Below are positions 17,066 through 26,571 of a stretch of 64,000 nucleotides of DNA, one piece after another. The DNA is from Rhodothermales bacterium. GTDB lineage: Bacteria > Bacteroidota > Rhodothermia > Rhodothermales > UBA10348. Positions within the stretch are counted from its first letter, which is position 1. Every line of letters begins with the position of its first letter. Location: contig JAVJVN010000011.1 of NCBI GenBank assembly GCA_040221055.1, forward strand, positions 127,376 through 191,375, given 5' to 3'. The translations under genes and the position numbers were made by a program. The notes beneath the pieces were generated by a model. That model ran no database searches. It saw nothing but the letters and a program-made list of their open reading frames with translations, and was not told where the DNA came from.

Positions 17066-18450
17066 CAATTGGTGTACGGCCGACCGTCGACGAAAACAGT
17101 CTGTACCTTCATGTCTTTCGAAAAGAGATCGCCCTTGACCAGGACGAGGTTGGCCATCTTGCCGACATCCACGGTTCCCATGACGGACTCCATGCCGACA
17201 TATGCAGCGGCGTTGACAGTCAGGGCCGCCAACGCGTCGTCCACGGACAACCCCGCGTCCAGATAGGCGCGGAGATTGGCCATGACGTCCTTTGCTTCGA
17301 CGCCGTAGGACGCAAAGGCAAAGGGCAAGCCGTGCTCGGCGAACAGGGCCGGCATGCCCAGGTAGTCCTGCCGGGACTGCAATTGACGGGCTTCCAGGTT
17401 GCGCCGCTCCGCTTCCGTATCCCGGTACGTGGCCGTCCGCGTGTCGGGATCGTAATTCTCCAGGATGTAGGCCAGCGAATCATCCGTCACCTTTTCCATC
17501 CAGTCCGGCTTGTCCGGCAGGTCCAGGGTGACGGCCAGGGGCGCACGCGACGCCGTCAACTTGTCGAGGACATCGAAGCCCTGCGACAGACCGGACAGCA
17601 TCAGCCGGAATCCCAGGGCCTCCTGGAGATCCAGGGCACGGTGGATTTCCAGCGCGTCGTCGGTGTGGATGAGGAGGGGGCGCTCACCGGCAACAACCGG
17701 AAAGAACGCATCGTGGACCGGGTCCTGGGGTGGGCGGGACAGTCCCGTGGGGTCCTGGGCATACAGGTCGCCGACACGCATCCGACGGTCCGATTCCCGG
17801 TACAGTTGACGCATCTTGGCCATGATGGCCATGGGGGTTCCCGGATACACGCCACGGGCGCCCTCGAATTCCATGAACAGGGCCATCGGGCTTCCATAAC
17901 GCATCCCCTGGGCGTCGAGCAACACCACGGCAGCGGTTCCGGGCAGCATGCCGCCATGCGGGACGACGTTCGCGGCGGTGAAACCGAGCATGCGATGCGC
18001 ATCCATCGATTTGTGGGACGGGTCCAGGAAATCACGGACGTCCCGTTCAGGCTGGATTCCCGCACGGTCATTCGGCGGGTTGCCGCGGTCCTCGACCGCA
18101 GGCAGATTGTTTTCGCGGGGCGGCTCCGGTATGCCGACGTGGGAGAGGGCATCAATAAAGCCGGCGACGACCGTCAATGAGTCTCCGTCCACGATCCGGG
18201 CGTCCCAGGGGGCTTCCACGCGGGCGCCGACGGCGGTGATGACACCGTCCTTGACGACCACGGTGCCGCGCTCGATGACGCGACCCGGGGCCTGGACAAT
18301 CCGGACGTTCTGGATGGCATACGTGCCGGTGATTTCCGGGATGTCCGGGCTGTTCGATTGCGCCAGGGCGGGCCATGCGGAAAGCAACAGGACTGCAACC
18401 GTGACCAAGGCCCTGGTCATGGCGGCGGTCGCTCGGAATATGGGGGTCAT
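17065..18450 (-). CDS. Secreted amidohydrolase-like protein with altered metal site (paralogue 3)
   Basis: About 461 residues. A signal peptide (VAVLLLSAWPALAQ) is followed by the amidohydrolase beta-sandwich (TYAIQNVRIVQAPGRVIERG). The motif region reads VVAGFIDALSHVGIPEP: only one of the two HxH histidines is left and shifted. The C-terminal family block (ALTVNAAAYVGMESVMGTVDVGK) is intact. It is closest to paralogue 1 in layout, suggesting duplication and decay of the metal site. Start 18450 is chosen for a standard signal peptide; an ATG at 18420 also works. It follows the EutN/CcmL gene by 20 bp, so co-transcription is likely. Confidence 0.8.
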   Translation of the reverse strand: MTPIFRATAAMTRALVTVAVLLLSAWPALAQSNSPDIPEITGTYAIQNVRIVQAPGRVIERGTVVVKDGVITAVGARVEAPWDARIVDGDSLTVVAGFIDALSHVGIPEPPRENNLPAVEDRGNPPNDRAGIQPERDVRDFLDPSHKSMDAHRMLGFTAANVVPHGGMLPGTAAVVLLDAQGMRYGSPMALFMEFEGARGVYPGTPMAIMAKMRQLYRESDRRMRVGDLYAQDPTGLSRPPQDPVHDAFFPVVAGERPLLIHTDDALEIHRALDLQEALGFRLMLSGLSQGFDVLDKLTASRAPLAVTLDLPDKPDWMEKVTDDSLAYILENYDPDTRTATYRDTEAERRNLEARQLQSRQDYLGMPALFAEHGLPFAFASYGVEAKDVMANLRAYLDAGLSVDDALAALTVNAAAYVGMESVMGTVDVGKMANLVLVKGDLFSKDMKVQTVFVDGRPYTN

Positions 18451-18470
18451 CGCTCTTGGTGTTTGTTGAA

Positions 18471-18749
18471 TCAGGCTTCGGCCGACCATCCGTCAATGAT
18501 GCCCAGGATGATCACGTTGGCCGGGATATCGCCGCCCTTCATGAGTTGGCGGACGACCGACCCCTCCTTGGCTACCAGGACCACATCGTCCACGCCTGCA
18601 CCGTAGCCGGGGTCAATGGCCAGCATGTCCAGTTCGCCGTCCAGGTCCCCGAGGGTATCGATGGGATGGACAATGAGAAGCGTTCCCAGGCGGAAGGCCT
18701 CGTGCTTGCGGGTCGATACGATGGTTCCGGTGACGCGGCACAGCTGCAT
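18471..18749 (-). CDS. EutN/CcmL-family bacterial microcompartment vertex protein (BMC-P)
   Basis: A 92-residue protein across the full BMC-P fold. It starts MQLCRVTGTIVSTRKHE and ends NVIILGIIDGWS. The central LAIDPGYGAGVDDVVLVAKEGS matches the D-x-(V/P)GAG-(V/I)(D/G)-(E/D)xVL core, and the conserved SVVRQ segment follows. These proteins form pentamers that cap the vertices of carboxysomes and metabolosomes. No hexameric shell gene (BMC-H/T) is in the window. It lies 15 bp after an AAA+ ATPase and 20 bp before three amidohydrolases, so it may be an orphan vertex protein recruited to another role or a satellite of a shell locus elsewhere. Confidence 0.88.
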   Translation of the reverse strand: MQLCRVTGTIVSTRKHEAFRLGTLLIVHPIDTLGDLDGELDMLAIDPGYGAGVDDVVLVAKEGSVVRQLMKGGDIPANVIILGIIDGWSAEA

Positions 18750-18764
18750 CTGGGGGAGCTCCGG

Positions 18765-20585
18765 TTACTTTACGAGGTGTTGCAATTCGTCCACCCGGCG
18801 CACGATGGACTCACGATCCATGGTCCGGTAGATTTCCGGGAGGAGAGCTTTGCTGGTGCACTCCATGACCGCCACGAGCGTCTGAAGTTCCACCTCGAGC
18901 GGATAGGTGGGTGGCATGAAGTCGTCCACCACTTCCTTCAGTATGCGCGTGGTGACATTGCCTTTGGTGCGGCCATCGGCGGCCGCGCGGAATTTTGCCC
19001 GCGTAAGAAGCGCTTCCATATCGGCCCCGGAAAACGTCCGTTCACCGTTCAGCAGGGCGTCCGGGATGTCGGACATGGGCAGGGAGACACCCGTCCGCTT
19101 CATCATGACGGTCAGCAATTCCTCGCGTTCCGCCCGCGTGGAAGGGTAGAAGAGGGCAATGTGTTCTTCGGCGCGACCCTGCCGCTTGAGGTCGACCGGC
19201 ATGTAGTCCGGCCGCGCGGTGAGCAGGAAGAAAATGATCTTGCCGCGGTGCGACGGATCGCTCATGAACTGGGCAATCTGTCCGAAGACGCGTTTCGAGA
19301 CGCCGGAATCGCCCTCGGCGTCCCGGTTGCCCAGGGCGGCATCTGCTTCGTCGATCATGACGGCGACGGGGGTCATGGCCTCGAGCAACGTCAGGATTTT
19401 TTCCAGGTTCGATTCGGTCTGCCCCTGCCACTGGCTCCGGAAGTTCTTCAGCTTCACCATCGGGATCCCGATTTCGCCCGAGAAGCACAGGATGGTGAAG
19501 GTTTTCCCGGTTCCGACCGGTCCACTCACCAGGTAACCCATGGGCATGACGTCGGGCCGGCCGGCCTTGATGGCCTTGGCGGCCTGCCGCAGGTGGGTCT
19601 TGGCTTCGTTGTGACCGGCGACGTGGTCGAGCGTGAGGTCGGTCTCCACGAACTCCAGCATGCCGTAGGCTTCCGCCTCAATGAACTCCTTCTTCATGTC
19701 CGAGAGGACATCGAAGGTGAGCTTCGTGCGGTTCTCCAGGACATCGGCCAGAATGGTCCGGAGCTGGATGAACCCGAGGCCGGCCGTATTGGCGGCCAAT
19801 CCGCGCGCGTCGACGGCCGAAAACTGCGCGTACAGTTCCTCGCGGCCCTTCAGGTACCAGTCCACGAACTGCCTCCGTTCCGTTTCACCCGGAATGGGAA
19901 TCCGGATTTCAGCCGTATATGGGCTCTGCACCAGTTGCTGGTTGAGCTCAGACAGGTTCTGGGCGACGAGCGTGACCGTGAAGTCGCTGCTCATGAAGAG
20001 CGGATCGTGCGACCATTTCTGCAGGAAAACGAGGGCGTTGCGGTCTTCCGCGGAATACGTGGCGGCCTCGGCCATCGGAACCACGGTCTCCGCATAATCG
20101 ATGACGCAGGCAATCCGTTTTCCGTCGGCGAGACGGGTCCGGAAATAGTTCTGCAGCACCGATAGCACGCGGACGGGATCCTTGGGCAGCTTCTGGGCGA
20201 AATCCGTCCCGAAAATCGTGTCGTATCCGGACAGGGCCTGGTTGAAATCCTTCTGGCTGGCCTTGTCAGCGAAGTGGATGCCGCTGGACCGGTCGTAGAA
20301 GAGGACGATGTCCCGCGAGGCGAACAGGTCCTGGATGAGGAAGTCCGTCAGCGAGACATACGTCGTGTTGCCGTCCTCGTCCTGCGAGGGCACGAGGTCG
20401 CGGACCGCTCCGTACAGGATGAACTGCGTGAGCGTCTTCGTGAAATACTTCCGCGCGAATTCCTGGGCCCAGGCCGGGTAATGGGCCGTGTACTGCTCCA
20501 GGAGGGAGGGCAACGAGGGCGACTCGACTTCGAGCTCGGCCGGTGGGGTTTCGTCCGGGGTGTCAGGCGATGGTGATTTCGTCAT
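18765..20585 (-). CDS. Double-module AAA+ ATPase, N-terminal module degenerate
   Basis: A 606-residue protein. Residues 1-310 look like an AAA-type module without a P-loop, keeping a Walker B-like [10 protein letters not shown]. The second module has Walker A GPVGTGKT at about residues 355-362, Walker [13 protein letters not shown] near 404, sensor-1 FFLLTARPD, and a [13 protein letters not shown] sensor-2 region. A helical C-terminal tail follows. A proline-rich tail of about 25 residues opens the protein. It should be an ATP-driven remodelling factor in the cytoplasm. It is next to a EutN/CcmL gene, and its start overlaps the end of the aldolase gene by 23 bp. Its client is unknown; a role in assembling or remodelling an EutN-containing complex is inference. 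Confidence 0.8.
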   Translation of the reverse strand: MTKSPSPDTPDETPPAELEVESPSLPSLLEQYTAHYPAWAQEFARKYFTKTLTQFILYGAVRDLVPSQDEDGNTTYVSLTDFLIQDLFASRDIVLFYDRSSGIHFADKASQKDFNQALSGYDTIFGTDFAQKLPKDPVRVLSVLQNYFRTRLADGKRIACVIDYAETVVPMAEAATYSAEDRNALVFLQKWSHDPLFMSSDFTVTLVAQNLSELNQQLVQSPYTAEIRIPIPGETERRQFVDWYLKGREELYAQFSAVDARGLAANTAGLGFIQLRTILADVLENRTKLTFDVLSDMKKEFIEAEAYGMLEFVETDLTLDHVAGHNEAKTHLRQAAKAIKAGRPDVMPMGYLVSGPVGTGKTFTILCFSGEIGIPMVKLKNFRSQWQGQTESNLEKILTLLEAMTPVAVMIDEADAALGNRDAEGDSGVSKRVFGQIAQFMSDPSHRGKIIFFLLTARPDYMPVDLKRQGRAEEHIALFYPSTRAEREELLTVMMKRTGVSLPMSDIPDALLNGERTFSGADMEALLTRAKFRAAADGRTKGNVTTRILKEVVDDFMPPTYPLEVELQTLVAVMECTSKALLPEIYRTMDRESIVRRVDELQHLVK

Positions 20586-21633
20586 TCAGATAGATGTCTT
20601 GGATGGCGTTCAGGATGTCGACTCCTTCCTTCATGGGGCGCTGGAAGGCCTTGCGTCCTGAAATCAGACCCATACCACCGGCGCGCTTGTTGATGACGGC
20701 CGTTTTGACCGCTTGTTGCAGATCGTTCGATCCGCTGGCACCGCCGGAGTTGATGAGTCCTGCCCGCCCCATGTACCCGTTCGCCACCTGGTAGCGCGTG
20801 AGGTCGATGGGGTGGTCGCTCGAGAGCTCGCTGTAAATGCGCTCATCCAATTTGCCGTAGCTGGAGTTGCCGCTGTTCAAGGCGCGGTATCCGCCGTTCT
20901 GCTCGGGCTGCTTCTGCTTGAGGATATCGGCTTCGATGGTGGCCCCGAGATGGTTCGCCTGGCCGGTCAGGTCGGCACTGGTCTCGTGGTTCACACCGTC
21001 CACCGTGAATTCGCTGTTGCGCATGTAGCACCAAAGGATGGTCATCATGCCCAGTTCGTGGGCAATGGCGAACGCCTCGGTGACTTCCTCCAACTGCCGG
21101 TTGGACTCTTCCGAACCGAAATAGATGGTGGCACCCACGCCGACGCATCCCATGTTCCAGGCTTCTTCTATCCGGGCGAACAGGATCTGGTCGTACGTAT
21201 TCGGATAGGTGACCAGTTCATTGTGGTTGAACTTCATGATGAAGGGGATGCGATGCGCGTACTTGCGCGCAATGCTGCCCAGTGCGCCATAGGTGGATGC
21301 GACGCCGTTGCACCCTCCCTCGATGGCCAGCTTCACGATATTCTCGGGATCGAAGTAAATGGGGTTCTTGGCAAACGATGCGCCCGCGGAATGCTCGATC
21401 CCCTGATCCACGGGAAGGATGGAGATGTACCCCGTGCCGCCCAGCCGACCGGTTCCGAAGAGTTGCTGCATGGAGCGGAGCACCTGGGGATTGCGGTCCG
21501 AGCCCATCCATACGCGCTCGACGAAGTCGGGCCCGGGCAGATGGAGGTGCTCCTTGGCGATGGTCGTGCTCTTGTGGTCCAGCAGGTACGACGCCTCGGC
21601 GCCCAGGATGTCGGCAATGTCGGTAGTGGTCAT
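20563..21633 (-). CDS. fbaB: Class I fructose-bisphosphate aldolase (FbaB/DhnA family)
   Basis: A 356-residue archaeal-type class I aldolase. Recognisable segments include [42 protein letters not shown], and [20 protein letters not shown] near the end with Schiff-base and phosphate-binding residues. It interconverts fructose 1,6-bisphosphate with dihydroxyacetone phosphate and glyceraldehyde 3-phosphate without metal. It is the first gene of a probable operon with the AAA+ ATPase and EutN/CcmL gene (23-bp overlap with the former). Some microcompartment loci contain aldolases, though usually class II, so the association is suggestive only. Confidence 0.9.
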   Translation of the reverse strand: MTTTDIADILGAEASYLLDHKSTTIAKEHLHLPGPDFVERVWMGSDRNPQVLRSMQQLFGTGRLGGTGYISILPVDQGIEHSAGASFAKNPIYFDPENIVKLAIEGGCNGVASTYGALGSIARKYAHRIPFIMKFNHNELVTYPNTYDQILFARIEEAWNMGCVGVGATIYFGSEESNRQLEEVTEAFAIAHELGMMTILWCYMRNSEFTVDGVNHETSADLTGQANHLGATIEADILKQKQPEQNGGYRALNSGNSSYGKLDERIYSELSSDHPIDLTRYQVANGYMGRAGLINSGGASGSNDLQQAVKTAVINKRAGGMGLISGRKAFQRPMKEGVDILNAIQDIYLNDEITIA

Positions 21634-21679
21634 GACGGGAATTCAGAATTGATGGAAGCCTGCGATCGGAACCTGCATG

Positions 21680-22828
21680 TTAGCGGTTTCGGGGCCGGAC
21701 GGCAACCCGGATTTCTTCCGGAATCGCTTCCGGATGGCGAAAATAATGAGGAATTTCTTCCGCGAGCAGCGGGGCGAGGATCAAACCCTTCGATCCGAGC
21801 CCCGTGAAGACGTGGACTCCGGGTGTGCCGGGCAATGGACCCACCATGGGGAGCCGGATGCCCGGGACTGTGGCGCGACAGCCTGCCAGGCGCTCCACGA
21901 CCGGCGACCCGGCCAGCGACGGCATCATGGTGATGGCCCGGTCCAGGAGGGCGTCGCCCATGTCCACGTCGGGCTCCATGTGGGAAAAGGTGTGTTCATA
22001 GGTACTGCCGACGAAGAAGGTGTCGCCTTCGTCCACGATGTAGCCGGCGCCGGACAGTGAGGGGAGCATTGCCGCGGCGTCCGTGGCGGGCGGGAGCCCG
22101 GCGGGGCGTGCGACACGGACCGATTGTCCCTTCACGGCGTGCAGGTGCAGACGCGGCAACTGCCCGCGCATGAGTTCCCCACACCACGGGGGCAGCATTC
22201 CGCCGCCCAACGCGAGCAGCATGCGGCGGGCCACCACCGGCGCGCCGTCGGCGAAGTGGGCGGTCACGCACGCGTCGGCCCCGGCCGACGCGTGCCACCG
22301 GCGGAGCCGGGCCGGGAACCGGGTGACCGCCCCTCGCCGGACGGCCAGCCGGACGACGGCGTCCACGAACTCCGGGATGGACAGGGTCATTCCGCCGTAG
22401 ATGTCCAGGAGCCCGAAAGGGGCGCGTACGAAGGACCATCCCTTCGTGTCGGTTGGATCGGTCGTTTCTCCGGTCAAGGGCTCCGCATGCCACCGGGCCA
22501 TATCCGGGAACTCCTCGGCAGACTTCCGGCAGTCCTCGGCTTGCTGGGGTGTCATGGCCGAGCGCAGCAGGCCGGATCGGACGTGGGGCCGGAAGTCGGC
22601 GGCATCAATGAGGCGATCCAGGGCCGGAAGCGCCTCCCGCACGCGCCACGGGGGGCGCGACCGGAGGCCCATGAGCGGACTGGCGAGACCTGCCCCGACG
22701 CCGGAGGCGCCTGCGGCCGGGTGCGACGCATCGACCAGCAGGACCCGCTCGTGGCGGGCCAACTCGGCCGCCGCGCAGGCACCGGCCAGTCCGGCACCGA
22801 CGACGAGCGTATCGAACGAACAATTCAT
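21680..22828 (-). CDS. FAD-dependent oxidoreductase (DAO family, MnmC-C/DadA-like)
   Basis: A 382-residue flavoprotein. The dinucleotide-binding motif VVGAGLAG is at residues 9-16, followed by LLVDASHPAAGASGVGAG. Residues near the C-terminus (GSTYEHTF, RATVPGIRLPMVGPLPG, FTGLGSKGL) match the oxidoreductase domain of MnmC and D-amino-acid oxidases. It may process cmnm5U in tRNA without a methyltransferase partner, or oxidise an amino acid. The start at 22828 leaves a two-residue N-tail before the fold. It is divergent from thiO, another DAO-family enzyme, with 58 bp between them. There is no room for a TPP riboswitch. Confidence 0.78.
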   Translation of the reverse strand: MNCSFDTLVVGAGLAGACAAAELARHERVLLVDASHPAAGASGVGAGLASPLMGLRSRPPWRVREALPALDRLIDAADFRPHVRSGLLRSAMTPQQAEDCRKSAEEFPDMARWHAEPLTGETTDPTDTKGWSFVRAPFGLLDIYGGMTLSIPEFVDAVVRLAVRRGAVTRFPARLRRWHASAGADACVTAHFADGAPVVARRMLLALGGGMLPPWCGELMRGQLPRLHLHAVKGQSVRVARPAGLPPATDAAAMLPSLSGAGYIVDEGDTFFVGSTYEHTFSHMEPDVDMGDALLDRAITMMPSLAGSPVVERLAGCRATVPGIRLPMVGPLPGTPGVHVFTGLGSKGLILAPLLAEEIPHYFRHPEAIPEEIRVAVRPRNR

Positions 22829-22886
22829 GGCCACACGGGTGGAGGAGCGGGACAACGTCAATGGACATCCTTACGTTACGGTACGC

Positions 22887-24050
22887 ATGCAAAAGACGCA
22901 GACCATAATCATCGGCGGCGGCATCATTGGCCTGTCCATTGCCTGGGAACTCGTCCGGCGGGGGCAATCGGTCGTCGTACTGGAGCGCGATCACGTCGGA
23001 TTGCACGCCTCGCGGGCGGCGGCGGGCATGCTGGCCGCGGTCGCCGAGTTGGGATTCGAGGAATTCGATCTGTATGCGTTCTGCGCGGACTCGGTCCGTC
23101 GCTGGCCCGTGTTTGCCCGCGAACTGGAGCAGGACAGCGGCCTGCCGGTGGACTACCGCGCCCACGGAACGATCGTGGCGGCCAGGGACCGGGATGCCGC
23201 AGCGGGCATGCGCCGTGCGTACGAATTCCAGCGGGAACACGATTTCGACGTTTCCTGGTTGACGCGCGACGAGGCCCTGGATATCGAACCGTTCCTGTCG
23301 CCGAACATTGCTGCGGCCATGTTCGCGAAGGAGGATCATGCGGTGGACAACCGTGCCGTTCTGCAAGCGCTCGAGGCGGCCATCCGGGCGCGCGGGGGGA
23401 CGGTCCGCGAAAACGCGCCGGTCCGGGAGGTCCGGTTCGGCAGCGGGCCACCGGAAGTCTGGTTCGGGACGCGAGGCAAGGATGGCGCCGAAGACAAGGA
23501 AGAGCAGCTCGAATCCATGTCGGCCGAGCAGATCGTGCTGGCCGCGGGACCCTGGTCGCGCGACATTCCCGGCCTGCCCGATGTCGCCAGGCCGCCCGTA
23601 CGGCCGGTAAAAGGGCAGATCCTGGAACTGCACATGCAGGCACCCTTCTCGCTCAAACACGTCGTGCGTGGCAAGCGGGCCTACCTGGTGCCCCGATCCG
23701 ACGGTCGGCTGATAGTCGGGGCCACCAATGAGGAGATGGGTTTCGACCTGGACGTGACGGCTGGCGGAATGTGGTCCATCCTGGATGGCGCATGGGAACT
23801 CGTCCCGGGTATCATGGATCTGCCGGTCCTGGGTATTGACGTGGGTCTGCGTCCCGCAAGCCGGGATCATCAACCCATGATCGGCTGGTCGACCACGCCG
23901 GGTCTGTTCGTGGCAACCGGACACTATCGGCATGGTATCATGCTGTCGGCGGCCACGGCGCACGCGGCGGCGAATGCCCTCACCGGCGGTACGCTTCCCG
24001 CACTCCTGGCGCCGTTCGACCCCACGCGCTTCACGCACTCAGCATCCTGA
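22887..24050 (+). CDS. thiO: Glycine oxidase ThiO
   Basis: A 387-residue DAO-family flavoenzyme with IIIGGGIIGLSIAWEL at the N-terminus, HASRAAAGML, a C-terminal RPASRDHQPMIG, and ATGHYRHGIML, all typical of ThiO. It oxidises glycine to iminoacetate (dehydroglycine), the third precursor of the thiazole ring in aerobic thiamine synthesis. It heads a thiO-thiS-thiG-thiE-thiD run. The ATG at 22887 is preferred; the long upstream open frame is antisense to the FAD oxidoreductase gene and does not resemble ThiO. Confidence 0.9.
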   Translation: MQKTQTIIIGGGIIGLSIAWELVRRGQSVVVLERDHVGLHASRAAAGMLAAVAELGFEEFDLYAFCADSVRRWPVFARELEQDSGLPVDYRAHGTIVAARDRDAAAGMRRAYEFQREHDFDVSWLTRDEALDIEPFLSPNIAAAMFAKEDHAVDNRAVLQALEAAIRARGGTVRENAPVREVRFGSGPPEVWFGTRGKDGAEDKEEQLESMSAEQIVLAAGPWSRDIPGLPDVARPPVRPVKGQILELHMQAPFSLKHVVRGKRAYLVPRSDGRLIVGATNEEMGFDLDVTAGGMWSILDGAWELVPGIMDLPVLGIDVGLRPASRDHQPMIGWSTTPGLFVATGHYRHGIMLSAATAHAAANALTGGTLPALLAPFDPTRFTHSAS

Positions 24051-24060
24051 ATCCAGCAGC

Positions 24061-24267
24061 ATGAAACTTTCAGTGAACGGAGAATGGCGAACCCTTTCGG
24101 AGGACGACGTGGCTTTGGCGGCGTTCCTTGAGCGCGAGGGCATGGACACGGCCAAGGGGATTGCGGTGGCGGTCAATGACCGGGTCGCCCCACGTTCCAA
24201 ATGGACCGACATCCGGCTTTCCGACGGGGACCGGGTGGAAATCGTCACTGCACGGCAGGGAGGCTGA
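24061..24267 (+). CDS. thiS: Sulfur carrier protein ThiS
   Basis: A 68-residue ubiquitin-fold protein ending in Gly-Gly (TARQGG). That end is adenylated and converted to thiocarboxylate to donate sulfur to the thiazole. The N-terminus [12 protein letters not shown] fits the family. It lies 10 bp after thiO and 5 bp before thiG. No thiF adenylyltransferase is present in the window, so it must be elsewhere. Confidence 0.92.
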   Translation: MKLSVNGEWRTLSEDDVALAAFLEREGMDTAKGIAVAVNDRVAPRSKWTDIRLSDGDRVEIVTARQGG

Positions 24268-24272
24268 ACACC

Positions 24273-25079
24273 ATGCAAGACCATTTGCTTTCCGACGCCA
24301 GCGAAATCCTGCGCATTGGACCGCTCTCCCTGACGTCGCGCCTTCTGGTCGGGACGAGTGGCTACCCGAATCCCTCGGTCATGATGGAAGCCATCGAGGC
24401 CTCGGGGACCCAGCTCATAACCGTGGCCGTGCGTCGCGTGAACCTGAATGACCGGGGCGGGGAGGACTTCATGGACCTGCTGGCCTCGTTGCCGGTGGAC
24501 CTGCTGCCCAATACGGCCGGCTGTTATACGGCCCGCGAAGCGGTCCTGGTGGCCGAGTTGGCCCGGGAAGCACTGGAAACGGACCTCATCAAATTGGAGG
24601 TCATCGGCGACGACGAAACGCTCATGCCCGATACGGAACAATTGCTGAAGGCAGCCCGCGAACTGATCGATTCCGGATTCACCGTGATGGCGTATGCCAA
24701 CGACGATCCCGTGACGTGCCGCAAACTCGCAGACATGGGATGCGCCGCGGTCATGCCGTTGGCCTCGCCCATCGGCAGCGGAATGGGACTTGTGAACCCC
24801 TACAACCTGTCCCTCATCCGGGAATTGCTGCCCGATATCCCGTTGCTCGTGGACGCCGGTATCGGGACGGCAAGCGATGCGGCGCTGGCCATGGAACTGG
24901 GTTATGACGGCATACTGCTGAACACGGCCATTTCGCAGGCGAAGCATCCCGTACGGATGGCGGCAGCCATGCGGCATGCTGTGGAAGCGGGGCGTCTGGC
25001 GTGGCTGGCGGGACGGGTGCCCAAGCGTTATTATGCGAAAGCCTCTTCCAGTCCGGAGGGGCGCATAGAAACCGCCTGA
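24273..25079 (+). CDS. thiG: Thiazole synthase ThiG
   Basis: A 268-residue TIM-barrel enzyme. It carries [69 protein letters not shown] and [12 protein letters not shown], all standard for ThiG. The catalytic lysine is the one in LIKLEV. It joins DXP, dehydroglycine and ThiS thiocarboxylate into the thiazole carboxylate. A good AGGGAGG-like site precedes the ATG at 24273. Confidence 0.95.
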   Translation: MQDHLLSDASEILRIGPLSLTSRLLVGTSGYPNPSVMMEAIEASGTQLITVAVRRVNLNDRGGEDFMDLLASLPVDLLPNTAGCYTAREAVLVAELAREALETDLIKLEVIGDDETLMPDTEQLLKAARELIDSGFTVMAYANDDPVTCRKLADMGCAAVMPLASPIGSGMGLVNPYNLSLIRELLPDIPLLVDAGIGTASDAALAMELGYDGILLNTAISQAKHPVRMAAAMRHAVEAGRLAWLAGRVPKRYYAKASSSPEGRIETA

Positions 25080-25091
25080 CGAGGATGCCCC

Positions 25092-25709
25092 ATGGACCTG
25101 CCTCGATTGATGCTCATCGCGGACGGGTTTACGCGCGATGACGTGTACGCCAAGGTCCGCAGCGCCGCGGAATTCGGTGTGCCCTGGATCCAGCTCCGGG
25201 ACCACAGTGCCCGGACCGACGTGTTCGAACATGCTGCGGGTCGTTTGGTGGCCGAATTGCAGCGGATAAACCCGCGACTCCTGATTTCCATCAATTCCCG
25301 GATTGCCGTGTGCGAATCCATGGGATTGCCCCTGCACACCGGATTCCATGGCGTTTCGGTTTCGGAAGGAGTGAACATCCTGGGGTACGATGCACTGGTC
25401 GGCGCCTCCGTGCACTCCCGCTTCGAGGCCGTCGATGCGTCGCGGGACGGAGCCAAGTATGTCATTTTCAGTCCGGTGTACGAATCACCGACCCATCCCG
25501 GCAAGAAAGGGTGGGGTCTGGAACTGCTCCGAACGGTCTGTTCGTCGGTGCCGGACATCCCGGTGATGGCCATGGGCGGCATCATGCCGGAACACGTGAC
25601 CGGGTGCCTGACGGCCGGTGCCCACGGCGTGGCCACGCATTTCGGAATCATGGGCGCCATGAACATTCGCGAGGCGGTTTCAGAGTATCTTCGCGTTGTC
25701 CCCCGCTGA
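25092..25709 (+). CDS. thiE: Thiamine phosphate synthase-like protein (ThiE/TenI)
   Basis: A 205-residue TIM barrel with WIQLRDHSARTD, a GVSVSEG strand, GASVHSRFEAVDASRDGAKYVIFSPVYES with PTHPGKKGWGL, and MAMGGIMPEHV. It should couple HMP pyrophosphate with thiazole phosphate. Canonical ThiE has QLRDK; here Lys is His, and the C-terminal phosphate loop reads HGVATHFGIMGA rather than GVAVxSAI. It could therefore be a TenI-like thiazole tautomerase. Position between thiG and thiD supports a thiamine role either way. Confidence 0.82.
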   Translation: MDLPRLMLIADGFTRDDVYAKVRSAAEFGVPWIQLRDHSARTDVFEHAAGRLVAELQRINPRLLISINSRIAVCESMGLPLHTGFHGVSVSEGVNILGYDALVGASVHSRFEAVDASRDGAKYVIFSPVYESPTHPGKKGWGLELLRTVCSSVPDIPVMAMGGIMPEHVTGCLTAGAHGVATHFGIMGAMNIREAVSEYLRVVPR

Positions 25710-25740
25710 TCCATCCTCCACACTTTCCACGTTGAAATCC

Positions 25741-26571
25741 ATGGTCCATGCTGTTCCGCCCATAGCGCTTACGATAGCCGGAAGTGACTCCGGGGGAGGT
25801 GCCGGCATCCAGGCGGACATCAAGGCCATGCAGGCCAATGGCGCGTTTGCCGCCAGTGTCGTCACGGCCATCACGGCGCAGAATACCACGTCGGTATCGA
25901 GCGTTTTCGAACTGCCGGTGTCCGTGATTGCCGACCAGATCGATGCGGTCATGAGCGACCTGGCGGTCCGGACCGTGAAGGCCGGAATGCTGAGTTCGTC
26001 GGAAATCATATCGACGGTCGCCGAGCGTCTCAGGCACTGGAACGTGAAATCCTTCGTGCTGGACCCGGTCATGGTCTCCAAGAGCGGGTACAACCTGTTG
26101 CGGGAGGACGCCGTGGAAGCCCTTCGGAACGAGTTGTTTCCCCTGGCCACGCTGGTCACCCCGAACGCCCTGGAAGCGTCCCGGCTCACGGGACTGGGTC
26201 CCATCCGTTCCATTGCCGATGCCCGCCGGGCAGCCCGTATCATCCACGAAATGGGCGCCAAGGCGGTGCTGGTCAAGGGCGGTCATCTGGAGCACGAGAC
26301 CGAGGCGGTTGACGTGCTGTACGACGGAACGAACCTGCATCTGTTCAGGGAAGCCCGGGTGGACACCAAGCACACACACGGTACGGGTTGCACGTACGCA
26401 TCGGCCATCGCCGCCGGTCTGGCCCGCGGTCTGGCCCTGGATGTGGCCGTGGCCCGCGCAAAACTCTACGTGACGAAAGCCATCCGTCATGGCCTCGCCA
26501 TGGGCTCCGGCCACGGACCGGTGGACCACTTCTACTTTTTCCGGGAGAACGCCACCTTTCCATACGGATGA
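25741..26571 (+). CDS. thiD: Hydroxymethylpyrimidine (phosphate) kinase ThiD
   Basis: A 276-residue ribokinase-fold enzyme with ALTIAGSDSGGGAGIQADIK at the N-terminus and the catalytic HGTGCTYASAIAAGLARG near the C-terminus. It phosphorylates HMP and HMP-P to HMP-PP. ATG at 25741 is chosen; a TTG at 25696 would overlap thiE. Its stop overlaps the permease start (ATGA at 26568-26571), so thiamine and transport genes are translationally coupled. Confidence 0.93.
   Translation: MVHAVPPIALTIAGSDSGGGAGIQADIKAMQANGAFAASVVTAITAQNTTSVSSVFELPVSVIADQIDAVMSDLAVRTVKAGMLSSSEIISTVAERLRHWNVKSFVLDPVMVSKSGYNLLREDAVEALRNELFPLATLVTPNALEASRLTGLGPIRSIADARRAARIIHEMGAKAVLVKGGHLEHETEAVDVLYDGTNLHLFREARVDTKHTHGTGCTYASAIAAGLARGLALDVAVARAKLYVTKAIRHGLAMGSGHGPVDHFYFFRENATFPYG

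Noticed and set aside
14340-21633. A complete bacterial microcompartment locus
   Set aside because: Only one vertex-type protein was found; there is no BMC-H or BMC-T gene and no aldehyde dehydrogenase or diol dehydratase.
22829-22886. Possible TPP riboswitch before the thiamine genes
   Set aside because: Only 58 bp lie between the divergent start codons, and none of the conserved TPP core (CTGAGA, ACCTGA) is present.
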